NCBI GenBank assembly: GCA_020629035.1
Contig: JAHDEC010000015.1
Location: forward strand, 1-64,000
Source: Saprospiraceae bacterium
Lineage (GTDB): Bacteria; Bacteroidota; Bacteroidia; Chitinophagales; Saprospiraceae
Direction: 5' to 3'
Length of the DNA stretch: 64,000 bases
The notes under the pieces: generated by a model
Database searches by the model: none
What the model was told of the DNA's origin: nothing
The model's input: only the letters and a program-made list of their open reading frames with translations
Made by a program: the position numbers and the translations under genes
Shown here: positions 43,189 to 54,000 of the stretch, in pieces
How the letters are laid out: every line of letters begins with the position of its first letter
How positions within the stretch are numbered: position 1 is the first letter of the stretch

Positions 43189-46100
43189 TTACATTTTTGC
43201 AAACTTAATTAATGTATATAGTTCAGTGGGGTCGCTAATAATCAAGTAGTAGATACCGGGTAGAAGATGGTTTGTCTGTATTAATGAGAGTTTTTCGTCA
43301 AGCACTCCTGCACTCATTTTCTGACCATTAATGTTACTTATTTGGTAGTTCATAATTAGCCCTGATTCGTTTACCAAATGAAGTTTATCTTCTACAGGAT
43401 TTGGGAAGAGTTTTACTTTGCTGGATAGTAAGTCTTTAGTTGAACTTATTAAATCCTCACCATCACAATCTTCATCTATGCCATTATTTGCAATTTCTTC
43501 TGCATCAGGGTTAATAGCTGGATCTGAGTCATCACAATCCACATCCGAATTAAATCCATCGCCATCGGCATCGATAATTAGCACTTCGCCATCACAATCT
43601 TCATCTATTTCATTATTGGGTACCTCAGTGGCTCCAGGATTTATTCCAGGGTTTGTGTCGTCACAATCGCCATTTTCAGTACTTGTGCCTGGAGGTTGAG
43701 AACAAAATTCAATAAAATTGTCTGAATCACCATAACCGTCCATATCGGAATCCACATAATAGGTCTGAATATTTAAGCCTTCATCTATTTCTCCATTACA
43801 ATTGTTATCTATCTCATCACAAACCTCAGCAACGGAAGGGTTTATTTCCGCATTAAAATCATCACAATCTTCATCAGAATTAAACCCATCGCCATCTTCG
43901 TCGATAATTAGTGCTTCACCATCACAATCTTCATCTATGTCATTGTTAGGGATCTCTGCTTGACCTGGATTTACTGCGTCATTTGCATCATCGCAATCCT
44001 CATCGGAATTAAATCCATCACCATCCTCATCGATAATTAAAGCAATACCATCACAATCCTCATCCACATCGTTATTAGGAATTTCGCTTGCTTCCGAATT
44101 TACTTCGGGGTCGAGGTCATCGCAATCCTCATCAGAATTAAACCCATCGCCATCTTCATCAATGATCAGAGCAATACCATCACAATCCTCATCCACATCG
44201 TTATTAGGAATTTCGCTTGCCCCCGAATTTACTTCGGGGTCGGAGTCATCGCAATCCTGATCAGAATTAAACCCATCGCCATCCTCATCGATAATTAAAG
44301 CAATACCATCACAATCCTCATCCACATCATTATTAGGTATCTCGCTTGCTTCCGAATTTACTTCGGGGTCGAGGTCATCACAATCCTCATCAGAATTAAA
44401 CCCATCTCCATCCTGATCAATGATTAGAGCTATACCATCACAATCTTCATCAAGATCATTATTAGGGATTTCGCTTGCCTCTGAATTTACTTCGGGGTCG
44501 AGGTCATCACAATCCTCATCAGAATTAAACCCATCTCCATCCTGATCAATGATTGTAGCTATACCATCACAATCTTCATCTATGCTATTATTTGCAATTT
44601 CTTCTGCATCTGGGTTAATAGCTGGATCTGAGTCATCACAATCCACATCCGAAGCATAACCATCGCCATCTGCATCGATAGGGTACAAACTGAGAAGAGT
44701 TCTTCCCGTGTTGTCTTTTTCTAATCTGAATGTTTGAGTATTTTCATCGATAGTGACCACCAAGCTATCTTTGGCTGCATTCCAGTTAGTTATAGGTAGC
44801 GATTCTCCTTCCACATATGGGAAAAGCATAATCTTAAGTTCTGGACTAACTGCATCGCTTTCAATAATTAATCTAGGTCTTATGTAGTTTGGATTGGAAT
44901 TGTAAGGATTTCCAGTAAAGTAATCTTGGTAATCTAATGTGTCCATATATATTGGGAATTCATTGGGACCTTCATGTTCATTTTGTAATATCCTGATTAA
45001 TAATCTTCGTTGACCAGTTGTACTGGGTTCCTTTAGTATTATATCATTTCTAAATCCATTATCATCTTCGGATTTGATTATTTCTTCGATGGTTAAGTCT
45101 CTTGCCACTTGTCCAAGCCATTGATAATTATGGACATTTTCGTCTTTTTGAATATCATCGATTACAAGTGCATAGGGACGCTCATTTCTAACAACAGCCA
45201 CAGATCTAATAACTTTTTCCATTGGATTGTGTAGACGTTTTATCATACGTTCATACTTATAAGGCTGATGCCAGTGCGGAAACTCATAGAAAGGTATATC
45301 GAAATGAGCTTCTGTCTTTTCTTCGAATTGAAAGTCATTCCAAGTCTCTTCTACTTTAGACCAATCACCTCCAAGCCACGGATGATCTACACCTTCAGAA
45401 TGTGGAGACCAATGCCAATCCCAAGTGTAAGCGTAAGTGGCATCACCGGCCACTAGACTAAATTGATCGTTTGTTTCCCAGTCTAATAATTTACCTGGCT
45501 GCCGACATTTATCTCCATCTGGGTCTCCAACTGCAACTCCCTTCCCATCTATGATCATAGTACTATGAAACCATGTTGGCTGAAACTGGCTACCACCATA
45601 AGATTTCCTAATCCAAATTCGACCAAGGGCACTTAATGTAAAGTCATTGCGATCTCCATGTGTGTGTCCACCCATATCTTGGCGGCAATGAAATTGGACT
45701 GCTATAGCATCAGAAGATTTATCACTCTTCATAATGGCTAAGCCTCGATCTGATGCTAGGTAATCTTCTTGAACAGTATTTTCGGCCTGGGTACTCCAAT
45801 CTCCTTGATTGTAATCTGAAGCGAATACCGCTGCTGGAATCAAATAGTTTTGATAACTATCGTCTGGTCTAATTTGCTGATAAACATACCCTTCAGAGTT
45901 GTTTTCATAAGCTTGTTCAATATAGTTTCTCCAAACAAAATCAATCGAAGGATTCTCAGGAAATATCCATTTTAAGCCTACAGCATCTGATGAATTAAAC
46001 TTATACTTTCCTTTTTCATCATCATGGCCACTACCACCCCAAACATCATACGATGTATATCCATGTCCAAAGGGCTGCATTATGGCTGGTAGAAACGATT

Positions 46101-47157
46101 CGCCATATGCCCTCACATGCGGATGACCAAGCAAACTATAACCCCTTTTTGCACAAGCTATTAGTGTTGTTGCATATTGATAGTTTTTTCCTAGGCCTTC
46201 ATATCCAGCCCCTGAAGGGTACCAACCATAGTTGATGAAATTATGTAGTGCTCTCATCCACCGTTCGGTTAAGTCTGCGTTGTATCCTTCTTCTCCTTCT
46301 ATAGCTAGGTTTATTACTAGCTCAAATGTGTTTAAAGTTGTCCAGTTTGAAGTGTTTGCATAAGCTAAAAGATGCGCTCCATGGTTTGGTTCTTGCCTAA
46401 CAATCTTGGCTAAGGCCTCACGGACCTTGCTACGTTGATTATCCGTCATAGCATGGTAATTTAGATCAAAGGCTAAGGCCATATGTGATCCTCCGAAATG
46501 ATTGTAATTATTGCCTAATCCGTTTAAGGTAGAATCAGCCAAAGCTAATTCTGCCCAAAATGTCATTGCCTTAGCTAGATCATTTGCTCGATCATTATAC
46601 ATGGTTTGTGTGTCCTCATCAAACGCTCCTTGTTTAATTAAGCATTCAAAAGCAAGTAGAGACATCATACAAGCAGTCATATGCTTCCTCTTTATCGTAA
46701 CATCATCCCAGACAGCAAGATCTTCATTTACCAATTGATTATATTCTTTTTGAGAATCCCAAAATCCAGTATTCCCAACCCATCTATTTCCACTTTCATC
46801 TAAACCATAAGTGCTATTATGATTATAATTGGCAGCCCCTAAATGTAATAGGGTAGTATAAGCATGTATTTGAGCCATAATAGCTCTTCCACTAGCTGTA
46901 TTTTCTAAGCGTTGTTTAATATCAGGAATTTCACTAGGCCCAAAATAAATTCGAGGGTGAATACCTATTTCCGGAGCATGAACAATAGAGCGAATACCAT
47001 CATAATTAAAAGCTACTTCTCTTTGACCTAAACCTTCTTCATCTGTATTGTCATAATTTTCCCAGCCATAGGTAAATCCGCCAATCTGAGTCTCTTGCGC
47101 AAACATGTTTGAAAATGAAAAAGCAAGTATTAACGACAAGTGAAGTAAGGAACGCAT
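43189..47157 (-). CDS. Heparinase II/III-type polysaccharide lyase with MopE repeats and T9SS domain
   Basis: The protein has 1322 residues. After a signal peptide (FSFSNMFAQ) comes a helical toroid (about 50-440; HPRIYFGPSEIPDIKQRL near 62). A beta-sandwich domain follows, with GGHTHGDRNDF near 495, the heparinase II/III HxHxDxxxF signature, and YGGSQFQPTW after it. About nine 43-residue DxDxDG repeats fill about 827-1240. The T9SS sorting domain (VKLFPNPVED; LLPGIYYLII) closes the chain. It would cleave uronic-acid polysaccharides, such as alginate-like or glycosaminoglycan chains, at the cell surface; the exact substrate cannot be told. It is the last gene of the four-gene block. Confidence 0.88.
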   Translation of the reverse strand: MRSLLHLSLILAFSFSNMFAQETQIGGFTYGWENYDNTDEEGLGQREVAFNYDGIRSIVHAPEIGIHPRIYFGPSEIPDIKQRLENTASGRAIMAQIHAYTTLLHLGAANYNHNSTYGLDESGNRWVGNTGFWDSQKEYNQLVNEDLAVWDDVTIKRKHMTACMMSLLAFECLIKQGAFDEDTQTMYNDRANDLAKAMTFWAELALADSTLNGLGNNYNHFGGSHMALAFDLNYHAMTDNQRSKVREALAKIVRQEPNHGAHLLAYANTSNWTTLNTFELVINLAIEGEEGYNADLTERWMRALHNFINYGWYPSGAGYEGLGKNYQYATTLIACAKRGYSLLGHPHVRAYGESFLPAIMQPFGHGYTSYDVWGGSGHDDEKGKYKFNSSDAVGLKWIFPENPSIDFVWRNYIEQAYENNSEGYVYQQIRPDDSYQNYLIPAAVFASDYNQGDWSTQAENTVQEDYLASDRGLAIMKSDKSSDAIAVQFHCRQDMGGHTHGDRNDFTLSALGRIWIRKSYGGSQFQPTWFHSTMIIDGKGVAVGDPDGDKCRQPGKLLDWETNDQFSLVAGDATYAYTWDWHWSPHSEGVDHPWLGGDWSKVEETWNDFQFEEKTEAHFDIPFYEFPHWHQPYKYERMIKRLHNPMEKVIRSVAVVRNERPYALVIDDIQKDENVHNYQWLGQVARDLTIEEIIKSEDDNGFRNDIILKEPSTTGQRRLLIRILQNEHEGPNEFPIYMDTLDYQDYFTGNPYNSNPNYIRPRLIIESDAVSPELKIMLFPYVEGESLPITNWNAAKDSLVVTIDENTQTFRLEKDNTGRTLLSLYPIDADGDGYASDVDCDDSDPAINPDAEEIANNSIDEDCDGIATIIDQDGDGFNSDEDCDDLDPEVNSEASEIPNNDLDEDCDGIALIIDQDGDGFNSDEDCDDLDPEVNSEASEIPNNDVDEDCDGIALIIDEDGDGFNSDQDCDDSDPEVNSGASEIPNNDVDEDCDGIALIIDEDGDGFNSDEDCDDLDPEVNSEASEIPNNDVDEDCDGIALIIDEDGDGFNSDEDCDDANDAVNPGQAEIPNNDIDEDCDGEALIIDEDGDGFNSDEDCDDFNAEINPSVAEVCDEIDNNCNGEIDEGLNIQTYYVDSDMDGYGDSDNFIEFCSQPPGTSTENGDCDDTNPGINPGATEVPNNEIDEDCDGEVLIIDADGDGFNSDVDCDDSDPAINPDAEEIANNGIDEDCDGEDLISSTKDLLSSKVKLFPNPVEDKLHLVNESGLIMNYQISNINGQKMSAGVLDEKLSLIQTNHLLPGIYYLIISDPTELYTLIKFAKM
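43455..44680 (-). repeat. Tandem 129-bp MopE-type repeats (heparinase gene)
   Basis: About nine units. One unit is of the CDEIDNNCNG type with a following CSQPPGTS linker. The central units are nearly identical in DNA, such as repeated runs encoding DLDPEVNSEAS. Bounds are approximate. Confidence 0.8.
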
Positions 47158-47270
47158 GAACTACTTTTTGATGAATTACAGATATAACATATTGAGTATA
47201 AAAGTATCTAATTTATTCCCAATTTCTAAACCTGATAAGTAGCCTCAGATTATAAGTTGTATGTAAATCA

Positions 47271-50200
47271 CTAATCACTCTTTTGGATTTTCACAAAATA
47301 GAAATCGCCGTCATGAGATATTACTTGAAGGATATACAAACCTTCAGGGAAATTTGAAAGATCAAGCTTGACTTTTCTATTGTTAGTCTCTGTTTTTTGT
47401 AGTACCTCAGCGGCTAAATCAAATAATTTTACCTGGCGTATAAGTTTATTAGAAAATTCAATGTTTAACGAACCCTGACTCGGATTTGGGTAAACATTAA
47501 GTATGTTGAGTTCGTTATCATTTACAGAAGACACTAAATCTTCACCATCACAATCTTCATCAATATCGTTGTTTGGAATTTCGCTCGCCCCGGGATTTAT
47601 TCCGGCATCGGCGTCATCACAATCACCCCCAACTAAACTAGTTCCCGGTGGCTGGGCACAGAATTCGATTGCCTTATTATCATCTCCAAAACCATCCATA
47701 TCACCATCAACATAATAAGTTGCAACTTCTAAGTCTTCATCTATTTGACCATCGCAATTGTTGTCAAGTTCATCACAGATTTCGCTCACCCCAGGATTTA
47801 TATCTGCATTGAAATCATCACAATCCTCATCGGAATTAAACCCATCCCCATCTTCATCTATAACCAAAGCTATACCATCACAATCCTCATCCACATCATT
47901 ATTTGGGATCTCGCTGGACCCGGGATTTATTCCGGCGTCGGCGTCATCACAATCTTCATCGGAATTAAATCCATCCCCATCCTCATCTATAATCAAAGCT
48001 ATTCCATCACAATCCTCATCCACATCGTTATTAGGGATTTCGCTCACCCCAGGATTTATATCTGCATTGAAATCATCACAATCTTCATCGGAATTAAATC
48101 CATCCCCATCCTCATCTATAATTAAAACTATACCATCACAATCCTCATCCACATCATTATTTGGGATTTCGCTGGACCCAGGATTTATATCTGCATTGAA
48201 ATCATCACAATCTTCATCGGAATTAAACCCATCGCCATCTTCATCTATGATTAGAGTAATACCATCACAATCCTCATCCACATCATTATTTGGGATTTCG
48301 CTGGACCCTGGATTTATATCTGCATTGAAATCATCACAATCCACATCGGAATTAAATCCATCACCATCTTCATCTATAATTAAAACTATTCCATCACAAT
48401 CCTCATCCACATCATTATTTGGAATTTCGCTAGCCTCCGAATTTACTTCGGGGTCGGCGTCATCACAATCTTCATCTGAGTTAAATCCATCCCCATCTAT
48501 ATCATCATCTGGTGTCGCTGGATCACAATCATCATCAATTCCATTATATGGTACTTCTACGACGCCAGGATTTATTTCACTGACTAAATCTTGACAATCA
48601 AGATCAGCAGTAAATCCATCTCCATCGGCGTCAACAAATCCCTCAATACATCCAAAACTAGGGATGCCATTATCTATTTGTTGTGTAATACCATCGCAAT
48701 CATTTCGATCACTAACAACAATCATAACATCTGGAAAATCCGAAGCTACCTGATAACTAAATTCAATGCTGCAAGCATCGATAGCATTGATAATTGTCCC
48801 AATTGATGTTGTGCTGTGATTGTACTGCAACAATGTTATCCTTGCCTCCCAAATGGATTCATCATAAGCATCACAAAACTCAAAATAATAGCCTTGACCA
48901 TCTTCTAAAGCTAGCACATAATAGGTTTCATTTGTCCAGACTTCAAAGTTTGCAGCGATAGGTCCATTTTCACACTGAGCACCAAATTGCAGTTGTGGCC
49001 AAGGCCCAGTATTAGCTTCGGTACATGCTGGGACTTCTACTGAGATACCATCACAATTATCATCAATACCGTTATTTGGAATCTCACTTGCTTCGTAATT
49101 TACTTCTGGGTCGTTGTCGTCACAATCTTCATCTGCTTCAAAGCCATCCCCATCATTATCTTGTTCGTCTATGATGCCATCACAATCGTCGTCAATACCA
49201 TTATTGGGAATTTCGCTAGCCTCCGAATTTACTTCTGGGTCGAGGTCATCACAATCTTCTTCTGAATTAAAGCCATCCCCATCCTGATCTATCCCTATAA
49301 ATTCAGCAAAAACACCTTGACTAGGATGTAAGAAATACCCAGATCCTGTAGTAATACTACTAACGGCTCGTACCATAAACCAATCTCCTATGTTAGGATT
49401 ATTTAATGAGTAGCTAGTTTGATCTGCACTTATCAGATTGGATATTTTTTCATATTTGCCAAATTCACTATCACTTTGGTATATAAAATATCCTGCTAGG
49501 GCTTCATCAGTGGACGCATCCCAAGCAAAAGTTATATTACCTTCTGTTGTTTGGATATTTGCCTGGCTTGCAGGGAATGTCTGATAAAGTCGTAGGCTCG
49601 GATCACCATAGAAGCTAAAATGAGTTCGGTTCCACCAATCTGGCGTGTCCCATTCTTGGTGAGGTTTTTCTAAAAGATTATTGCTTTCATTATGATCCAT
49701 AATTTGTTTCATAGCCAATCCTAATGGTTCACCTACTCCTGCCTGATGAAATAAATTAGTGGCTTGCGTGGTCCACAAGGTAATTAGGGTTTCGCAGTCA
49801 GCTCCCATTAATCTTCGGATGTGGCTATAACTTTGAAAAGGAATATCACCATATCCCCAGCCACTTTGGTCACTGCTAAAAACCAAAGCATCCATCCCAT
49901 CTACACTCCATTCACTAAATTGAGGAACATGTCTATTTTGCATATAGAACAGGTATGGCCCATTTTCTTTAACCCACAAAGGATGTCCTAAAGCTTGGGT
50001 ATTATAGTTTTGTTCAATGTTTTGTGATCCAGAAAGACCGGGCAAACATCTAAAGGACGCATCAGTAGAGTTGGTATACTCACTCTTATAAAAGGCAGTT
50101 TTTTGACCTATTTTATTGCCTGAATTGACGTGTCTGAAATTATGGAGGCGATCTAAATAATTAGCCACCAATTGGATTTCTGAAGTTTCGATATCCAAGC

Positions 50201-51071
50201 CGAAAAAATCAACTCGTCCAAAACCCATCTCTAGACTACTTGGCATTGTATCCTGATCCCAACGAAAATCTCCAGGATAGTTTTTGGTTAAACCTTCGTA
50301 TTGTTCGGGGATATCATACGTCGCGGTATCCGTAAACACTCCATCTAAGTCAGCATAATAGGTGTCAGCTCCACGAGCCCCAGAAAATTCAATGTGTCCA
50401 TCGGGTGCTTGTTGACCTTGTCCTGCCCGAGGTAAAGGCACATGACCAAGTAGGAACAGCAATTGGGGCTTATCATCAGCTGGCGCTTGGTCATAAATAG
50501 ATTGGATTTGGTTTTTTACACTTACCACTAAATCACCATCATCATAAGAAATGCTGCCTTTAGTGACACTCAGTGTTTCGACCATCCAGCCATCTCCAGT
50601 CAAGTCTTGAATAAGTCTATTGATTTTGTCGGGTAAATAAGACGCCACATCTTCTGCCATGCAAAGAATCATTCTTCCCCTATAATCAGATTGATCATAT
50701 CCAGCAGATGCAGCTACATACCCAATAGCGACTCCGTTTGCTCTTTGTCGTTTAATTTGATACTCATAGAGTTTATTTTGTTCAATATTGGTATCAGTCC
50801 AAGAAGTGGTGCCGGGTGATAAACTTTCTGAAACTAGTTGCCAATCATTAAATGAGCCATATAAAGATCTACGATAAATATCAGTTGGATCAGTATTATT
50901 TAGCTGAGCATCGAGCAGCTTAATGGTAAAACTTGGTGGATTTTCCTCAGCCGTTATTTCAGCCATACAGACAAATTGACCATCTGTATTCCAATTAAAA
51001 TTATCTAGTTGGCTTGAAAGTGAAGTGCTTATTATATGTATTAAGATAAGGGTAAGAAAACCTCTTGCCAT
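47271..51071 (-). CDS. Gingipain-like (C25-fold) protein with MopE repeats, probable pseudoenzyme
   Basis: The protein has 1266 residues with a signal peptide (ISTSLSSQ). The N-terminal ~500 residues follow the C25 peptidase layout: a beta domain (about 25-110), then RMILCMAEDVASYLPDKINRL, LLFLLGHVPLP, GADTYYADLDG and GFGRVDFFGL, all structural landmarks. Where C25 enzymes have GHG and the catalytic Cys, this protein has YMQNRHVP and LVFSSDQSGW, so neither residue is clearly kept. A fibronectin-like segment, two repeats, a ~125-residue inserted domain (CTEANTGPW...) and about eight more repeats follow, then a T9SS domain. It begins 3 bp after the preceding stop (operonic with the beta-helix gene). 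Confidence 0.8.
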   Translation of the reverse strand: MARGFLTLILIHIISTSLSSQLDNFNWNTDGQFVCMAEITAEENPPSFTIKLLDAQLNNTDPTDIYRRSLYGSFNDWQLVSESLSPGTTSWTDTNIEQNKLYEYQIKRQRANGVAIGYVAASAGYDQSDYRGRMILCMAEDVASYLPDKINRLIQDLTGDGWMVETLSVTKGSISYDDGDLVVSVKNQIQSIYDQAPADDKPQLLFLLGHVPLPRAGQGQQAPDGHIEFSGARGADTYYADLDGVFTDTATYDIPEQYEGLTKNYPGDFRWDQDTMPSSLEMGFGRVDFFGLDIETSEIQLVANYLDRLHNFRHVNSGNKIGQKTAFYKSEYTNSTDASFRCLPGLSGSQNIEQNYNTQALGHPLWVKENGPYLFYMQNRHVPQFSEWSVDGMDALVFSSDQSGWGYGDIPFQSYSHIRRLMGADCETLITLWTTQATNLFHQAGVGEPLGLAMKQIMDHNESNNLLEKPHQEWDTPDWWNRTHFSFYGDPSLRLYQTFPASQANIQTTEGNITFAWDASTDEALAGYFIYQSDSEFGKYEKISNLISADQTSYSLNNPNIGDWFMVRAVSSITTGSGYFLHPSQGVFAEFIGIDQDGDGFNSEEDCDDLDPEVNSEASEIPNNGIDDDCDGIIDEQDNDGDGFEADEDCDDNDPEVNYEASEIPNNGIDDNCDGISVEVPACTEANTGPWPQLQFGAQCENGPIAANFEVWTNETYYVLALEDGQGYYFEFCDAYDESIWEARITLLQYNHSTTSIGTIINAIDACSIEFSYQVASDFPDVMIVVSDRNDCDGITQQIDNGIPSFGCIEGFVDADGDGFTADLDCQDLVSEINPGVVEVPYNGIDDDCDPATPDDDIDGDGFNSDEDCDDADPEVNSEASEIPNNDVDEDCDGIVLIIDEDGDGFNSDVDCDDFNADINPGSSEIPNNDVDEDCDGITLIIDEDGDGFNSDEDCDDFNADINPGSSEIPNNDVDEDCDGIVLIIDEDGDGFNSDEDCDDFNADINPGVSEIPNNDVDEDCDGIALIIDEDGDGFNSDEDCDDADAGINPGSSEIPNNDVDEDCDGIALVIDEDGDGFNSDEDCDDFNADINPGVSEICDELDNNCDGQIDEDLEVATYYVDGDMDGFGDDNKAIEFCAQPPGTSLVGGDCDDADAGINPGASEIPNNDIDEDCDGEDLVSSVNDNELNILNVYPNPSQGSLNIEFSNKLIRQVKLFDLAAEVLQKTETNNRKVKLDLSNFPEGLYILQVISHDGDFYFVKIQKSD
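47541..49297 (-). repeat. MopE-type repeats of the 47-51 kb gene
   Basis: About eleven 129-bp units in two blocks separated by the coding sequence of a ~125-residue non-repeat domain (about 48655-49020). Units such as FNADINPGSSEIPNN recur with nearly unchanged DNA. Bounds are approximate. Confidence 0.8.
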
Positions 51072-51074
51072 AAT

Positions 51075-53858
51075 TTAGATCTTATGAATTTTTACAAAAT
51101 AGAATTTGCCATCTTGAGATTCTACCTGTAGCATATACAATCCACTAGGGAAATTTGAAATATCAAGCTTGACTTGTCTATTGTTTGTGTCATTTTTTTG
51201 TAAAACGTTAGCAGCTAAATCAATTAATTTTATTTGACTAATTATATTATTAGCTAATTCGATAGTTATCAAACCATTACTTGGATTAGGGTAAACATCA
51301 AGCAGTGAGTGTTCTTCATTGTTCACACTGGAAATTAGATCCTCTCCATCACAATCTTCGTCTATTCCATTATTAGCGATTTCTTCAGCATCTGGATTTA
51401 CTTCAGGATTAGTATCATCACAATCGCCACTTTCTGTGCTTGTCCCCGGTGGCTGTGAGCAAAGCTCAACCGAGTAATCTGGGTCACCGTAACCATCCAT
51501 ATCTGCATCAACATAATAAGTTTGGACTTCAAGACCGTCATCTATCTGACCGTCGCAATTGTTATCCACTTCATCGCAGATTTCTTCAGCGTTTGGATTT
51601 ATTGTTGCATCACTGTCATCGCAATCTTCATCCGAATTAAAGCCATCCCCATCATCATCAATGATTAAGGCAAGTCCATCACAATCCTCATCTACCTCAT
51701 TGTTGGGTATCTCTTCTGCTCCTGGGTTTATTCCGGCATCGAGGTCGTCGCAATCTTCATCTGAATTAAATCCATCCATATCTTCATCAATAATCAGCAC
51801 CTCACCATCACAATCTTCGTCCACATCATTGTTAGGGATTTCTTCGGCATCTGGATTTATAGTAGCATCGGTGTCATCACAATCTTGGTCTACATCATAG
51901 CCGTCCATGTCTAAATCATCATCTGCCGTCTCAGCATTGCAATCATCATCTATACCGTTATATGGAATTTCCATCATTCCAGGATTAATTGCCTCATTTA
52001 AGTCATCGCAATCGTCTTCTAAAAAATATCCATCTCCATCAAGGTCATCATCCGGTGTTTCTTCATCGCAATCGTCGTTGATTCCATTGTATGGGATTTC
52101 TGTAGTTGCAGGATTTATGTCTGGATTAGCATCATCACAATCAAGGATCAAATTAAATCCATCCATATCTAGATCATCTTCTAATGTCTCTGGATTGCAA
52201 TCATCATCAAGACCATTGTATGGGATTTCTTCAGCTTCAGGATTTACTTCAGCATTCATATCATTGCAATCTTCATCAATGCCGAAACCATCACCGTCTA
52301 CATCATCATCAGGAGTAGACTCATTGCAATCCTCATCTACACCATTGTATGGGATCTCTATAACACCGGGATTTATTTCAGGATCGAGGTCATCACAATC
52401 TACATCATCTCCATATCCATCTTGATCTTGATCATTGTCCAATGTTGTTTCATCGCAATCATCATCGATACCGTTAAAAGGAATTTCAGTAGCATCTAAA
52501 TTTACCTCAGGATTTGTGTCGTCACAATCTTCATCAATATCGAAACCATCTTGATCCAAGTCATCATCTAATGTGGATGGATCACAATCGTCATCTTTTC
52601 CATTGTAAGGAGTTTCTGTATTTCCAGGGTATACTTCTGGATCAGCTGGGTCACAATCATCTAAATCACATATACCATCAAGATCTTCATCCAGAAAGGT
52701 CCCAATACACTCACATTCCATACTCAAAGCATCATTTTCTGTGCAAGGATCATTATCATCACAAGACGAACCTGGGAAAACATCAGGATCCATATCGTCA
52801 CAATCGATTTCACTACCATAACCATCTCCATCATTATCCAGTGGGGTAATCCCATCACAATTATCATCAATCGTATTGTTTGGGTCTTCTTCGGCTCCTG
52901 GGTTCACGGCTGAATTCGTATCATCACAGTCACATAAAGAAGGATTGCTGTCCCAAGTAAAATAGCCATCTCCATCATTATCCGTAATCGGAAAATAATG
53001 AAGTCCTATGTCAGCTACACTTCCATCGGGATCTACTCCTTCTCCGTTATTGATTGCTGGTGATTCCTTTAGTGGGAAATAGTCATTTTCTATGTCCAAT
53101 GCCGCGTTTGCAATCAAGTTAGTTGGATCTAAGGTCGATACATCAAAACCTAAATTCCCCTCCTGTTCTGGAATAATAATATTATGATGAAAATCAAATT
53201 GTGCAGGTAATTCGCTAGAGGAAATAAAAAAAATTTGAGGACCATTGAGAAAGGCATTATTGTATATTTCATAGTTCCCGGATCCAGCTAAAGTTGCTGT
53301 AAATAGTCTATTCCCATTATCACTGTCAAAGATGTTACTGCTTAAGCTAATGTTGTTGGATGTATTGGTAAAGTTGACAGCTGAATTTGATTGATTAGAA
53401 ATTATATTTCGATGCATCACAACAGTCCCATTTTGTGAATTGAAGCAGTTTAATGCTGTATTTCCTCCTAAAATTTTACAGTTAGTGATTAATAGATTAA
53501 CCCCTAAAGACGTCTTGAAAGCATTTCCTAAAGTTCCAACTCTCTCTATTGTAAGATTACTAAATGCAGAAATGGTGTTGTTGCCCACGTCGATTGCTAA
53601 GGCTGGATCATTAAAAGAAATGATGCTCTCATCTCTACTTTCTCCTATAAAAGCTAGCGATTTATTGACTATTATACCTTCGCTATAAACACCTTTTTTA
53701 ATAAAGATAGTATCGCTTGTGGCGGCGGCATCGATAGCCTCTTGTATTATTGGAAAATCATCTGGAACAATAATGGTTGATTGGGCAAGCGTGTTTTGAA
53801 TCCAGCAAATGCATAAAAAGATAAACACGAATAATTTGGGATATTTTCGATTTTTCAT
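51075..53858 (-). CDS. Right-handed beta-helix protein with MopE repeats and T9SS domain
   Basis: The protein has 927 residues with a signal peptide (NTLAQ). Residues about 28-290 form a pectin-lyase-like right-handed beta-helix: IIQEAIDAAATSDTIFIKKGVYSEGI, then repeated NLTIERV, LLITNCKI and FDFHHNI rungs. About thirteen DxDxDG repeats follow; the first ones are more diverse (DDDLDQDGFDIDEDCDD, PYNGIDDDCDE) than in the neighbours. The chain ends in a T9SS sorting domain (LLDVYPNPSNG; FPSGLYMLQV) very like that of the next gene. No lyase catalytic set is evident, so a glycan-binding or adhesin role is as likely as an enzyme. It is co-transcribed with the next gene. Confidence 0.85.
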   Translation of the reverse strand: MKNRKYPKLFVFIFLCICWIQNTLAQSTIIVPDDFPIIQEAIDAAATSDTIFIKKGVYSEGIIVNKSLAFIGESRDESIISFNDPALAIDVGNNTISAFSNLTIERVGTLGNAFKTSLGVNLLITNCKILGGNTALNCFNSQNGTVVMHRNIISNQSNSAVNFTNTSNNISLSSNIFDSDNGNRLFTATLAGSGNYEIYNNAFLNGPQIFFISSSELPAQFDFHHNIIIPEQEGNLGFDVSTLDPTNLIANAALDIENDYFPLKESPAINNGEGVDPDGSVADIGLHYFPITDNDGDGYFTWDSNPSLCDCDDTNSAVNPGAEEDPNNTIDDNCDGITPLDNDGDGYGSEIDCDDMDPDVFPGSSCDDNDPCTENDALSMECECIGTFLDEDLDGICDLDDCDPADPEVYPGNTETPYNGKDDDCDPSTLDDDLDQDGFDIDEDCDDTNPEVNLDATEIPFNGIDDDCDETTLDNDQDQDGYGDDVDCDDLDPEINPGVIEIPYNGVDEDCNESTPDDDVDGDGFGIDEDCNDMNAEVNPEAEEIPYNGLDDDCNPETLEDDLDMDGFNLILDCDDANPDINPATTEIPYNGINDDCDEETPDDDLDGDGYFLEDDCDDLNEAINPGMMEIPYNGIDDDCNAETADDDLDMDGYDVDQDCDDTDATINPDAEEIPNNDVDEDCDGEVLIIDEDMDGFNSDEDCDDLDAGINPGAEEIPNNEVDEDCDGLALIIDDDGDGFNSDEDCDDSDATINPNAEEICDEVDNNCDGQIDDGLEVQTYYVDADMDGYGDPDYSVELCSQPPGTSTESGDCDDTNPEVNPDAEEIANNGIDEDCDGEDLISSVNNEEHSLLDVYPNPSNGLITIELANNIISQIKLIDLAANVLQKNDTNNRQVKLDISNFPSGLYMLQVESQDGKFYFVKIHKI
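51341..52987 (-). repeat. MopE-type repeats of the beta-helix gene
   Basis: About thirteen ~43-residue units. The N-terminal ones use PYNGIDDDCDE and are diverged from each other. The C-terminal ones use the shared IPNNDVDEDCDG form. This is the most diverse, probably oldest, array in the block. Bounds are approximate. Confidence 0.8.
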
Positions 53859-54000
53859 TCCTGAGGCTTGGCAATGTTATTAGTTAATTAACTTCTTAAA
53901 AGTATAAGTTAACAAAAAACATCTGAGCAACAGATAGTTAAAATAATAAATTTTAAAAATGAACATCCACAAAAGATTAGAATGGATGCTCATGTTAAGG

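Noticed and set aside
47745-48594. Long antisense open frames rich in Ser, Gln and Pro over the repeat arrays (also near 54506-55417, 51559-52425 and 98-403)
   Set aside because: They are the reverse reading of the DxDxDG repeats. Periodic codons without stops make any frame look open. No start signal or family match supports them.
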